From Cryobacterium sp. HLT2-28 (GTDB taxonomy: Bacteria > Actinomycetota > Actinomycetes > Actinomycetales > Microbacteriaceae): DNA of 64,000 nucleotides. The stretch lies in the NCBI RefSeq assembly GCF_004402495.1, contig NZ_SOFH01000012.1:1-64000 (forward strand). Direction: 5' to 3'. Shown piece after piece: positions 55,684 to 63,475 of the stretch. The notes under the pieces were generated by a model, which worked only from the letters and a program-made list of their open reading frames with translations, made no database searches and was not told the origin of the DNA. The first letter of the stretch is position 1. Every line of letters starts with the position of its first letter. The position numbers were made by a program, and so were the translations under genes.

Positions 55684-55692
55684 TCGACCCTG
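55650..55692. repeat. Dispersed repeat, site 5 (at the ligase truncation)
   Basis: CCCGGTGGTCGAGCTCTCCCGGTGGTCGATCTAGTCGACC: two units, degenerate. It supplies the last codons and the stop of the truncated ligase and reaches to 6 bp from the next gene's stop. Confidence 0.85.
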
Positions 55693-55697
55693 GAGTG

Positions 55698-57338
55698 TCA
55701 GCCCTCCTTGCGAATCACGGTCCCGTCGAGCGGGGCGATCTCGATCGGCTTCGGCAGCTGGATCACACCGTCCTCGAGGGAGACGATCGTGTTCCACCAA
55801 CCGTCGGGATGCTTCATCGCGAAGCCCGGAACGAGCCAGGCGTTGCCGTCCGCGTCCCACATCATCAGCAGGGTCGATGTGGCCTTGTCGACCGTCACCA
55901 CGACGACCTTCGGCGTCTCGGGCAGCGGCTGGGGCTCGATCGTCGGTTCGGGCAGAGGTTCGGCCGTCGGCGGCACCGACGGGGTCGGCGCGGGCACCGG
56001 CTCCGCGGTCGGCGGGGCGACCGGCTCCTCGGTCTTGCCTGGGCCCGGCTCGATGATCGGGTTGTCGCGCGGGTCGACGCCCTGAGGCGTCGGCTTCGTC
56101 TCTCCATCCTGCGGGTCGGTCGCGGTGCCGCCGTTCGCATCGGTGGTGACGGGGGTGTCCGGGCCGACGAGGGCGTCGGGGCTGACCGGCGAGCCCGTCG
56201 CATCCGCTGAGCGGAGCATGTCGGCGGCGAGCAGTCGCACTCCGCCCTGAAACTCCGGGCCGGCGGCCCCGAACCAGCGGTAGTCGCTGAGCCGCTTGAC
56301 CGCGTCGGTCGCCGAGATCGTGCCGAAGCTGCCCCGGTCGACGACGTCGATGGAGTGGCCGGAGGCCCAGGCGATCTTGCCGGAGGGCGCCCACGCCACG
56401 GTCCATTCGAGGGCGGTCTGGGTGCCGTCCACGGTGAGGTTGGTGGTCGCCGTCGTCTGGCCGGGGTCAGCCGTCACCCGGATGTCGTCGGCCGACACGT
56501 CGAGACCGGTCTTGGCGAAAAGGCCGCGGGCCTCTGCTCGTGCCTCGGACTCGCTTGGGGCCTTGCTTGCGCCGGCGGGGGCCGGAGGCACCTCGCAGAC
56601 GGGCAGCACGTCGATGGCAGGGCCACCGGCGGCATCCGCAGGCGGCACCGCGGCGCAGACCACCTGCGGCGTGGCCGTCGGGTCGTTGTACCACCAGTCG
56701 CCGGTGCCCGCCCAGGTGATGGTGACGGATGCCGCGGAGCCGTCCTCCGGGCCGACCATCCAGGTGGGGTAGGCCGGGTCGGAGTAGGTGGTCTTCTTCG
56801 CCTCGCCGGAGACGCCGAGCGCCCCGGCGACGTCGCGGAGCCGCGACTCCGCCGTGCCCGTGCGCTTCAGTTGATAGACCGAGCCGGTGCCGGCTTCGGT
56901 GCCGAGGTCGGCGCCCGCTTCGTAGCGGTAATCGATCCACTGGGCGATGCGCATGTCGCTGGGGGCGGCATCCGCGCCCATTTTGAGGCTGGAGCTCGCT
57001 GCGCCGCCGCCCTGTGCGCTGGCGTTGCCGCTGCTGCTGCTCGCGGCGAGGAAGAGCGGCGCGCGCTGGGTCGGCAGCGAGACTACGAGTGCTCCCACGG
57101 TGACCGCGGCCACGGCGAGGGTCAGGCCGCCGGCGGCCTGGATGCGGCGTTGGCGGTTGACAAGGCGGGGTGCCTCCCGGGTCGCGGCGTTCGCGATGAG
57201 GTCCGAGGACAGGTCGGGGGTCGCGCCCCGGGCGCCGAGGCTTCGCCGCAGTCGCGCGTCGACGTTGCTGTCGCCGTCGCTGTCGACGTTGCTGTCGGTG
57301 ACACCGTCGGGGTCGCGGTCGTCAGAATGTGCGCTCAT
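55698..57338 (-). CDS. Large membrane protein partnered with sigma factor (possible anti-sigma)
   Basis: A 546-residue protein starting MSAHSDDRDPDG. The cytosolic N-terminus (about 75 residues) is followed by one transmembrane helix (GGLTLAVAAVTVGALVVSL), a Ser/Ala/Gly spacer and a large extracellular domain with Cys pairs (VVCAAVPP, VLPVCEVPP). A Pro/Glu-rich segment (PGPGKTEEPVAPPTAEPVPA) precedes the end. It starts 7 bp after the sigma factor stop. The topology is that of a membrane-bound sigma regulator, although I see no zinc-finger anti-sigma motif. Confidence 0.8.
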   Translation of the reverse strand: MSAHSDDRDPDGVTDSNVDSDGDSNVDARLRRSLGARGATPDLSSDLIANAATREAPRLVNRQRRIQAAGGLTLAVAAVTVGALVVSLPTQRAPLFLAASSSSGNASAQGGGAASSSLKMGADAAPSDMRIAQWIDYRYEAGADLGTEAGTGSVYQLKRTGTAESRLRDVAGALGVSGEAKKTTYSDPAYPTWMVGPEDGSAASVTITWAGTGDWWYNDPTATPQVVCAAVPPADAAGGPAIDVLPVCEVPPAPAGASKAPSESEARAEARGLFAKTGLDVSADDIRVTADPGQTTATTNLTVDGTQTALEWTVAWAPSGKIAWASGHSIDVVDRGSFGTISATDAVKRLSDYRWFGAAGPEFQGGVRLLAADMLRSADATGSPVSPDALVGPDTPVTTDANGGTATDPQDGETKPTPQGVDPRDNPIIEPGPGKTEEPVAPPTAEPVPAPTPSVPPTAEPLPEPTIEPQPLPETPKVVVVTVDKATSTLLMMWDADGNAWLVPGFAMKHPDGWWNTIVSLEDGVIQLPKPIEIAPLDGTVIRKEG

Positions 57339-57345
57339 GCAATGG

Positions 57346-57996
57346 TTATGTCGGCTGAGGGGCCGATCTTTCAGAAGGGACCGATTCGTCTTTGTCGGTC
57401 GGGTCGGCATCCGGGGCGGTGTCGGCTTTCGGGGTCGCATCAGCCTTCGAGGCTGGGCCGGCTTTCGGACCCGCGTCAGCCTTCGAGGCTGGGCCGGCTT
57501 TCGGGGCGGTGTCGTCTGTCCCGTCCATCAGCCGCGCGAGCGTCTTCTTCGCCCGGTGCAAACGGATGCTCACCGCATTCGCGCTGACACCCAGCGACGT
57601 CGAGATGGCGGGGATGGGCAGGTCCTCGAGCACCGCCAGAGCGAGAACCTCACGGTCGCGCGGGCGAAGCCGGCGCCACGCTTCGGCCAGGGCGAGGTCG
57701 GTGATCGCGATGTCCTCGGCAGAGGGCGCGGTGTCGGTCGCCCGGAGCGCGAACAGCAGCGAGGCCGCAGTGGCCTGCTGGCGCCGGTGATTCGCGACGA
57801 GGTTGGCCGCGATGCGGTAGAGCCACGGCAACTCCTCGCCCGCGGTCACCGTGGCGCGCCGGCGCCAGGCGATCGCGAAGACGTCGGCGGCGAGATCCTC
57901 CACGAAACGGTGCTCGACCCGGCGCGCAAGGAAACCGCCGATCGCCGGCAGGTACTTCGAATAGACGGCGGCGAACGCGTCGTCAACAGGGGGCAT
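57346..57996 (-). CDS. ECF-type RNA polymerase sigma factor with A/K/P-rich tail
   Basis: A 216-residue protein starting MPPVDDAFAAVYSKYL. Region 2: GFLARRVEHRFVEDLAADVF, AIAWRRRATVTAGEELPWLY, RIAANLVANHRR. Region 4: RLRPRDREVLALAVLEDLP, STSLGVSANAVSIRLHRAKK. The last 50 residues are a repetitive tail (KAGPASKADAGPKAGPASKA) encoded by imperfect DNA repeats around 57435-57515. The following gene encodes a large membrane protein that is probably its regulator. Confidence 0.9.
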   Translation of the reverse strand: MPPVDDAFAAVYSKYLPAIGGFLARRVEHRFVEDLAADVFAIAWRRRATVTAGEELPWLYRIAANLVANHRRQQATAASLLFALRATDTAPSAEDIAITDLALAEAWRRLRPRDREVLALAVLEDLPIPAISTSLGVSANAVSIRLHRAKKTLARLMDGTDDTAPKAGPASKADAGPKAGPASKADATPKADTAPDADPTDKDESVPSERSAPQPT

Positions 57997-58162
57997 ACCG
58001 TCAGTCTGGCCGAGGGCCCGGTGCGGAACAACCCGACGTATTGGGTGTGTCGGGCGCTTGGGGCCGCCCGCCACGGCCTCCGGCGCCGCACGGCGCTGCA
58101 ACTCAGCCTTCCGCATTGGCAGCTGGTGCCGTGACGCCGCGGGTGAAAGTGATCTGGGTCTA

Positions 58163-58549
58163 CTACCGAAAGTTCTTTTTCGAGTCGGTCTCATTGGGGT
58201 GGCCGGTCGCTGCTTTCGTGACGTAGACCCGTCCTTGTCTCTTCCCCTTTGGGTTGGGCTCTTCGACGGCGTACCAGAGGCGAGCGCCATCGGTCACTTT
58301 GTACTGCCACTGTGGTAGCGCAACGCCGTCAACCAGGACTGTGGAGAGATCTCCTCGAAGTCGGTAGCAGCGATCCGGGTCGTACTCGGCGGGATGGGCC
58401 GTGAGATAGTCGTAGGCGTCCGCGAGGGCGTTCTTCGCGGCCGCCTTTAGATCGGTCCACCCGCGTTGGGCCGCGGCATTGCCGAAAAAGATCTCGTACT
58501 CGGTTCCTTTTGTCGGTCGGGGAACCGCCGCGCCACGCTTTCCCGCCAC
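58163..58549 (-). CDS. RelE/HigB-like toxin
   Basis: A 128-residue basic protein of the family annotated as cytotoxic translational repressor. TEYEIFFGNAAAQRGWTDLK, DPDRCYRLRGDLSTVLVDG and WQYKVTDGARLWYAVEE are the key parts, with the ending TGHPNETDSKKNFR. GTG start lies directly after the antitoxin stop (TAA-GTG). The region 57997-58162 has no gene. Confidence 0.83.
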   Translation of the reverse strand: MAGKRGAAVPRPTKGTEYEIFFGNAAAQRGWTDLKAAAKNALADAYDYLTAHPAEYDPDRCYRLRGDLSTVLVDGVALPQWQYKVTDGARLWYAVEEPNPKGKRQGRVYVTKAATGHPNETDSKKNFR

Positions 58550-58987
58550 TTACGGACGATCGACCCGGATCGGGGCTGCAGGCAGCTCGAGGTGCTCCAC
58601 AGGGCGCATGCCCATTGTGTACGCGACGGCTGTTTCCTTCCACTCCTGCTGTGCCCGAAGCAGCCGCTCGAACGTGCCGAGTTCGCTGGCGGCATAGAGG
58701 AGCTGTTCAATCTCGGCGGCGTACGCGCGCAGCTCGCCAGGGGCAAACTCCCCCGTCCAGGCGAAAAGTTCCGTGAGCGCGGCCACGACATCGCCCTTGT
58801 TTCGGCCGATCGCGCGGATCAGAAGGCTCGACAGCGCGACACCATTCTCGAGCACGTCGAGATCATGACCGCGCAGGATCACGAGATCGTCACCATCACG
58901 GCGCGTAATGCGCACCTGGCCTTCGTCGATGTGGGCCAGGACTTCCTTGGGCTTTCGCAGGAGGTCGGTGAATGTGGCGGTTCTCAT
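58550..58987 (-). CDS. Phd-like antitoxin
   Basis: A 145-residue protein. MRTATFTDLLRKPKEVLAHI and GQVRITRRDGDDLVILRGHD give a Phd/YefM-like N-terminus; a long helical C-terminal part (ALTELFAWTGEFAPGELRAYA, then QLLYAASELGTFERLLRAQQ) follows. It is longer than most Phd antitoxins, as in other members partnered with this toxin type. ATG at 58987 is used; a GTG 6 bp upstream is possible. An inverted repeat upstream may be its operator. Confidence 0.82.
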   Translation of the reverse strand: MRTATFTDLLRKPKEVLAHIDEGQVRITRRDGDDLVILRGHDLDVLENGVALSSLLIRAIGRNKGDVVAALTELFAWTGEFAPGELRAYAAEIEQLLYAASELGTFERLLRAQQEWKETAVAYTMGMRPVEHLELPAAPIRVDRP

Positions 58988-59002
58988 TCCCACACACTAC
59001 AT

Positions 59003-59016
59003 CAGATAAACATCTG
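59003..59016. promoter_or_regulatory. Inverted repeat, candidate antitoxin operator
   Basis: CAGAT-AAAC-ATCTG, a perfect 5-bp dyad 16 bp upstream of the antitoxin ATG. A TAGTGT hexamer on the minus strand between it and the start could be a -10. Toxin-antitoxin operons usually autoregulate at such sites. Confidence 0.5.
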
Positions 59017-59181
59017 TTGCGCTGAGAATTCGGCAATCGGCGCGGAGGAATCGTATTCAAGCCTTCGGTAGACCACAAGCGCTTGGTCGGCCTGGATAGC
59101 TTCACCCGGGCAGCCGGGCAGCCGGCCGGGCGCTCGGGTCGTGGCGGTTCTCGGCCACCGACTCGGTGGGCACCCGCAGGT

Positions 59182-59316
59182 CTAGCTGCAGGCGGACCTC
59201 CTCGGAGAACCTTCGGTGCTGCCGACCTGGGCCATGGCGGTGGCCACCAGGTCGTTCACGTTCGCATTGGGCATGTCACGAGGGCGTTGCAGACGAGCCG
59301 TGGCCGGCAGCGTCAT
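59182..59316 (-). CDS. Small hypothetical ORF, possibly frameshifted
   Basis: A 44-residue frame starting MTLPATARLQRPRDMPNANV with AAGGA 7 bp upstream. The neighbouring frame continues as protein-like sequence (EEVRLQLDLRVPTESVAENR) past its stop, so this may be the start of a slightly longer, frameshifted gene. No family recognised. 59017-59181 and 59317-59438 have no other gene. Confidence 0.3.
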   Translation of the reverse strand: MTLPATARLQRPRDMPNANVNDLVATAMAQVGSTEGSPRRSACS

Positions 59317-59438
59317 TTCGGGTCCTTGGGGTAGTTCTGAGAGGTGGTCTTCTCCTCCACATATACCTTCTGACCAGCTTATCCACACTCTTTTGGTATG
59401 TCGGGCGAATGTCGGTGGGTCGTCGTAAAGTGACCGGT

Positions 59439-60743
59439 ATGACGATCCTCGTGAACGCCCGGCAGGAGGCCCTTGGTGAGCGTTTCGACGCGATCAAGGA
59501 GGCCGAGCGTGACATCGCCCGGGCCTTCGCCCGGCGTGCGGAACTCATCGACGAGGCCCGCCGTTACCGCGAGGAGACGGCGGCGATGACTGTCGCATCC
59601 GCCGCGTGTGCGTCGTCGCTGTCGCGCTGGAACGAATCGATGATCGCCGAGCGGGAATTCGTCAGCGAGCTGGCCTGCACCCTCCTGGTGCCGCAACGCA
59701 CCGCCGAAACCGTGATCGCCGAGAGCCGGGCCCTCGCCGACGACCTTCCCGGCACCCGGGCCGCTCTGCAGCGCGGGGAGATCTCCTACCGGAACGCGCA
59801 GACCCTGATGGGTCAGGCGTGCTCGGTGCCGGCCGATGCGAAGGCGGCGTTCGAAGCGGCTTTGCTTCCGTCGGCGGCGAACCTGACGGCGTCGAAGCTG
59901 AAGACGAAGGCGCGGATGCTGCGGGAGCGGCTGCACCCCGAGACGATCACCGCCCGGCACGACACGTCGATCACCGATCGGAAGGTGTCTGTCGAGCCTG
60001 AGACCGACGGGATGGCGTCGCTCTACTGGTACGACACCGCGGAGCAGATCGATGCCGCCTATCGGCGGATCACCACGACTGCGCTGAGCCTGCAGGGCCC
60101 CGAGGAGCCTCGCACTCTCACCCAATTGCGCGCGGATGTTCTCAAGGACCTGTTGATCGACGGCGTCACCCCCGCCGGGCTCGCGAAAGGCATCCGGGCC
60201 ACGGTCCATGTGACGGTGCCGGTGCTGACCCTGATGGGCCTCTCCGAGGAACCGGCGCACCTCGCGGGGTACGGTCCGATCGACCCGGAGACGGCAAGGC
60301 GGCTTGCGGCCGGGGCGCCGAGCTTCACCAGGTTGCTGACGCATCCCGAGACCGGGGTCGTGCTCTCGGTCGGCCGCGACCGTTACAAGGTCCCGAAGGA
60401 TCTCAAGAGATATGTGCAGCTTCGTGACGAAACGTGCCGGTTTCCGGGGTGTAATCGTCCGGCGCACGAGTGCGACCTCGATCACACCCTCGACTGGCAG
60501 TTTCAGGGTTGCACCGAGCACGAGAATCTGGCTTCCGTGTGTGCCGGCGACCATGGGTTGAAGAGCGAGACCGGGTGGACAGCGAAACAGCTCCCGGGCG
60601 GCGTCATCGAGTGGACGTCGCCGACCGGCCGACACTTCCGCACCGAGCCTGCCGTCGACATCCGCCCCTCGCCGCCGCGCCGGGTGCCAGCGCCGCCCCC
60701 GCCGGTCGATCCGGCGGAGCCCGCCGAACCGCCGCCGTTCTGA
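59439..60743 (+). CDS. HNH endonuclease with DUF222 domain
   Basis: A 434-residue protein of the 13E12/DUF222 type that is multiplied in actinobacterial genomes. The DUF222 domain (helical, about residues 30-300) contains VSELACTLLVPQRTAETVIA and GEISYRNAQTLMGQA. The HNH motif is in CRFPGCNRPAHECDLDHTLD and HENLASVCAGDHGLKS. The Pro-rich C-terminus is disordered. ATG at 59439 is chosen; an ATG at 59409 is in frame. It may be a mobile-type endonuclease, though no intron or intein is visible. Confidence 0.92.
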   Translation: MTILVNARQEALGERFDAIKEAERDIARAFARRAELIDEARRYREETAAMTVASAACASSLSRWNESMIAEREFVSELACTLLVPQRTAETVIAESRALADDLPGTRAALQRGEISYRNAQTLMGQACSVPADAKAAFEAALLPSAANLTASKLKTKARMLRERLHPETITARHDTSITDRKVSVEPETDGMASLYWYDTAEQIDAAYRRITTTALSLQGPEEPRTLTQLRADVLKDLLIDGVTPAGLAKGIRATVHVTVPVLTLMGLSEEPAHLAGYGPIDPETARRLAAGAPSFTRLLTHPETGVVLSVGRDRYKVPKDLKRYVQLRDETCRFPGCNRPAHECDLDHTLDWQFQGCTEHENLASVCAGDHGLKSETGWTAKQLPGGVIEWTSPTGRHFRTEPAVDIRPSPPRRVPAPPPPVDPAEPAEPPPF

Positions 60744-60751
60744 CCCGAGGC

Positions 60752-60814
60752 CACCGGTGGTCGAGCCTGTCGAGACCCCCCGCGCCGTGGTTTCGACAAG
60801 CTCAACCACCGGTT
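60752..60814. repeat. Dispersed repeat, site 6 (inverted pair)
   Basis: CCGGTGGTCGAGCCTGTCGAGACC and, 14 bp later, its inverted version GGTTTCGACAAGCTCAACCACCGG. The pair could fold into a long hairpin and act as a terminator between the HNH and HelD genes. Confidence 0.92.
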
Positions 60815-60878
60815 GGCGCGGAGGGAGCGTACATCTGCATCGACTAAACTCAAAGGTCGGATTTCAAGGGGTGTGTGA

Positions 60879-63122
60879 GTGGTCGACCTGGAGCTTCAGC
60901 GGGAACAGAACTATGTGGCCACGCTGTACGCGCGGCTGGACGCGCTGCAGCGTGAGGCCGAGCAGCAGCTGACCGCGGTGCGGCGGCTGAACGTGGGCGG
61001 CAACCACCAGGCGCGTTCCGAGCGCGACACCTTCGCGCGCCTCTACGAGGACCGCATCGTGCAGCTGCGGGAGGTCGACGACCGGCTGGCGTTCGGCCGG
61101 CTGGAGACGGCCCCAGGCACAGACGACGATGACGGCGACGGCTCGATCTACCGTTACATCGGCCGGGTCGGGCTGCGCGACGAAGATTTGCAACCGATCC
61201 TGCTCGACTGGCGCGTGCCGCAGGCCAGCGCCTTCTACCAGGCCACGGCCGCGACACCGCTCGGCGCCCGCGCCCGCCGCCACCTGCTCTCGAAGGGGCG
61301 CAGCATCATCCGGATCGAAGACGAGATCCTCGACGCCGAGCTGCTCGAGGGGGAGGCGGCCACCCGCCACCAGGGCGAGGGCGCCCTGCTCGCCGCGCTC
61401 ACCGCGCAGCGCACCGGGCACATGTCCGACATCGTGGCGACCATCCAGGCCGAGCAGGACCGCATCATCCGCTCCGACCTCAAGGGTGTGCTCGTGGTGC
61501 AGGGCGGCCCGGGCACCGGCAAGACTGCCGTGGCGCTGCACCGTGCCGCCTACCTGCTCTACACGCACCGCGACCGGCTCAAGCACTCCGGCGTGCTCAT
61601 CGTGGGCCCATCGCCGTCGTTCCTGCAGTACATCGAGGCCGTGCTGCCCTCGCTCGGCGAGACCGGGGTGGTGCTCGCCAGCGTCGGCCAGCTGTTCCCG
61701 GGCGTCGACGCGACCCACGAGGATGCCCCGGCCGTCGCCGCGCTCAAGGGCCAGACCGCGATGGCCGGCGTGATCGAGCGCGCCGTGCGCTCCCGGCAGC
61801 GCATCCCCGAGCGGGACGCCCTGCTCGAGGTGAACGGCGATCGGGTGAAGCTCACCTCCGAGCTGGTGGCGAAGGCCATTCACCGGGCGCAGACCAGCGG
61901 CAAGCCGCACAACGAGGCCAGGGCCACCTTCGTGAAGAACGCGCTCAACGCGCTGTCGCGGGAGTGGCTGGCCACGCTCAAGGCCGGCGGCGCCTCGATG
62001 GACGAGAGCGACCTGCCCATGCTGCGGGAAGACCTGCGCTCGGCGGAGGCCGTGCGCGTCGCCCTGAACACGGCCTGGCTGCCGCTCACGCCCCAGAAGC
62101 TGCTGCAGGACCTCTACGCGCGGCCGGAATGGCTCGCATCCCTCACCCCCAGGTTTTCGCCCGAGCAGCGCGCCCTGCTGCACCGCCCGCGGAACGCCCC
62201 GTTCACCATCGCCGACGTGCCGCTGCTCGACGAGGCGGCCATGCACCTCGGCGAGTACAACGTGGTCGACGCGGCGCAGAAGCGCGAGCAGAAGGAGCAG
62301 CGCAAGCGCGACATCGAGAACGCCGAGGCCGCCATCGCCAACATGGCCGTCAAAGGACTCGTGAACGCCAAGTCGCTCGCCGACAACTTCGCCGAGCTGG
62401 GCGACCGCGCCACCACCGCCGAGCGCGCGGCCGTCGACCGCACCTGGACCTACGGGCACGTCGTCGTCGACGAGGCGCAGGAACTCTCGCCGATGCAGTG
62501 GCGCCTGCTGCTGCGCCGCGGCCCGCAGCGCTCGTTCACCATCGTCGGCGACATCGCCCAGGCGGCGTCGGCGGCGGCGGCCACCAGCTGGAAGGACGCA
62601 CTCCGGCCCGTGCTCGGCTCTTCCCTCGAGGCCGACCGCTGGCGGCTCGAAGAGCTCACCGTGAACTACCGCACGCCCAGCCAGATCGCGGAGGCGGCCG
62701 AGGCGATGGCGCTCGCACACAACCTGCCGATCACCCCGGCCCGGTCGGTGCGGGCCAGCGACTGGCCGATCGAAACGGTGACGGATGCCGCCACCGCCGT
62801 GCGCCGCGACCTCGCCCTGGATGCCGGCGGCACCCTCGCGGTGATCGTGGTCGAGGCATCCCTCGCCGCCGTGAACGCGGCCCTCACCGCGGAGTTCGGC
62901 GACGCCGTCGGCCTCGGCGCGCTCGGCCTCACCCGGCAGGTCGCGCTGCTCACACCGCAGGACGCGAAGGGGCTCGAGTTCGATGCGGTGGTCGTGGTCG
63001 ATCCGAACGCGATCGTGGCATCCTCTTCTCGCGGCGTCGGCGCCCTCTACGTGGCGCTCACCCGCGCCACCCAGCGCCTCTACCTCGTGACCGACGGCCC
63101 CCTGCCGGCGGGACTCGCGTAG
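60879..63122 (+). CDS. helD: HelD-type UvrD-like helicase / RNA polymerase recycling factor
   Basis: A 747-residue superfamily 1 helicase-like protein. The N-terminal coiled coil (LQREQNYVATLYARLDALQR) is followed by GRVGLRDEDLQPILLDWR, Walker A VQGGPGTGKTAVALHR (about residue 209), motif II VVVDEAQELSPMQWRLLL, motif IV region NYRTPSQIAE and motif VI ALYVALTRATQRLYLVT. The long N-terminal coil and lack of UvrD-specific domains fit HelD, which removes RNA polymerase from DNA. GTG start with AAGGGG about 9 bp upstream. Confidence 0.9.
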   Translation: MVDLELQREQNYVATLYARLDALQREAEQQLTAVRRLNVGGNHQARSERDTFARLYEDRIVQLREVDDRLAFGRLETAPGTDDDDGDGSIYRYIGRVGLRDEDLQPILLDWRVPQASAFYQATAATPLGARARRHLLSKGRSIIRIEDEILDAELLEGEAATRHQGEGALLAALTAQRTGHMSDIVATIQAEQDRIIRSDLKGVLVVQGGPGTGKTAVALHRAAYLLYTHRDRLKHSGVLIVGPSPSFLQYIEAVLPSLGETGVVLASVGQLFPGVDATHEDAPAVAALKGQTAMAGVIERAVRSRQRIPERDALLEVNGDRVKLTSELVAKAIHRAQTSGKPHNEARATFVKNALNALSREWLATLKAGGASMDESDLPMLREDLRSAEAVRVALNTAWLPLTPQKLLQDLYARPEWLASLTPRFSPEQRALLHRPRNAPFTIADVPLLDEAAMHLGEYNVVDAAQKREQKEQRKRDIENAEAAIANMAVKGLVNAKSLADNFAELGDRATTAERAAVDRTWTYGHVVVDEAQELSPMQWRLLLRRGPQRSFTIVGDIAQAASAAAATSWKDALRPVLGSSLEADRWRLEELTVNYRTPSQIAEAAEAMALAHNLPITPARSVRASDWPIETVTDAATAVRRDLALDAGGTLAVIVVEASLAAVNAALTAEFGDAVGLGALGLTRQVALLTPQDAKGLEFDAVVVVDPNAIVASSSRGVGALYVALTRATQRLYLVTDGPLPAGLA

Positions 63123-63225
63123 CTCGCGTCGCTCGTCTCGCGCGCCTAGCTCGCTTCGCTCGCGCGTAACTCGCTTCGCTCGTCCTCTCGCTCATCGCGC
63201 TCGCCTTCTCGCGCGCCGTCGCGCT
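63123..63225. repeat. Low-complexity CTCGC/TCGCTTCGCTCG stretch
   Basis: About 100 bp rich in irregular TCGCTTCGCTCG and CTCGCGCG units directly after the HelD stop. No gene. It may extend as a degenerate repeat on the plus strand. Confidence 0.7.
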
Positions 63226-63234
63226 CCTCAAGGT

Positions 63235-63295
63235 GGAGGAACTCGCGACACGCCGTAATCCGTGGCGGGGAACACGGTGTGTCGCGAAAAACTCC
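63235..63295. repeat. Long hyphenated inverted repeat
   Basis: TCGCGACACGCCGT (63243-63256) and ACGGTGTGTCGCGA (63274-63287) pair with one G-U. The flanks GGAG and CTCC extend the symmetry. The 17-base centre is unpaired. It resembles a dispersed repeat or protein-binding dyad more than a terminator, as no T-run follows. Confidence 0.7.
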
Positions 63296-63475
63296 ATCCC
63301 GGCGTGCGGCGTCAGCGGCTCAACCGCCGCGAGCGGCCGACGGATGCGTGCTCCCGGTCTCGATGAGAAAGCATCCAGCGGTCGCCTGTAGAGTTTTTTG
63401 TGACGTTGCGAATGGGTGACGCTCCGCGCCGGCCTGATTCCCGGCGCACTGATCCTGATAAAGGAACCACCAGAC

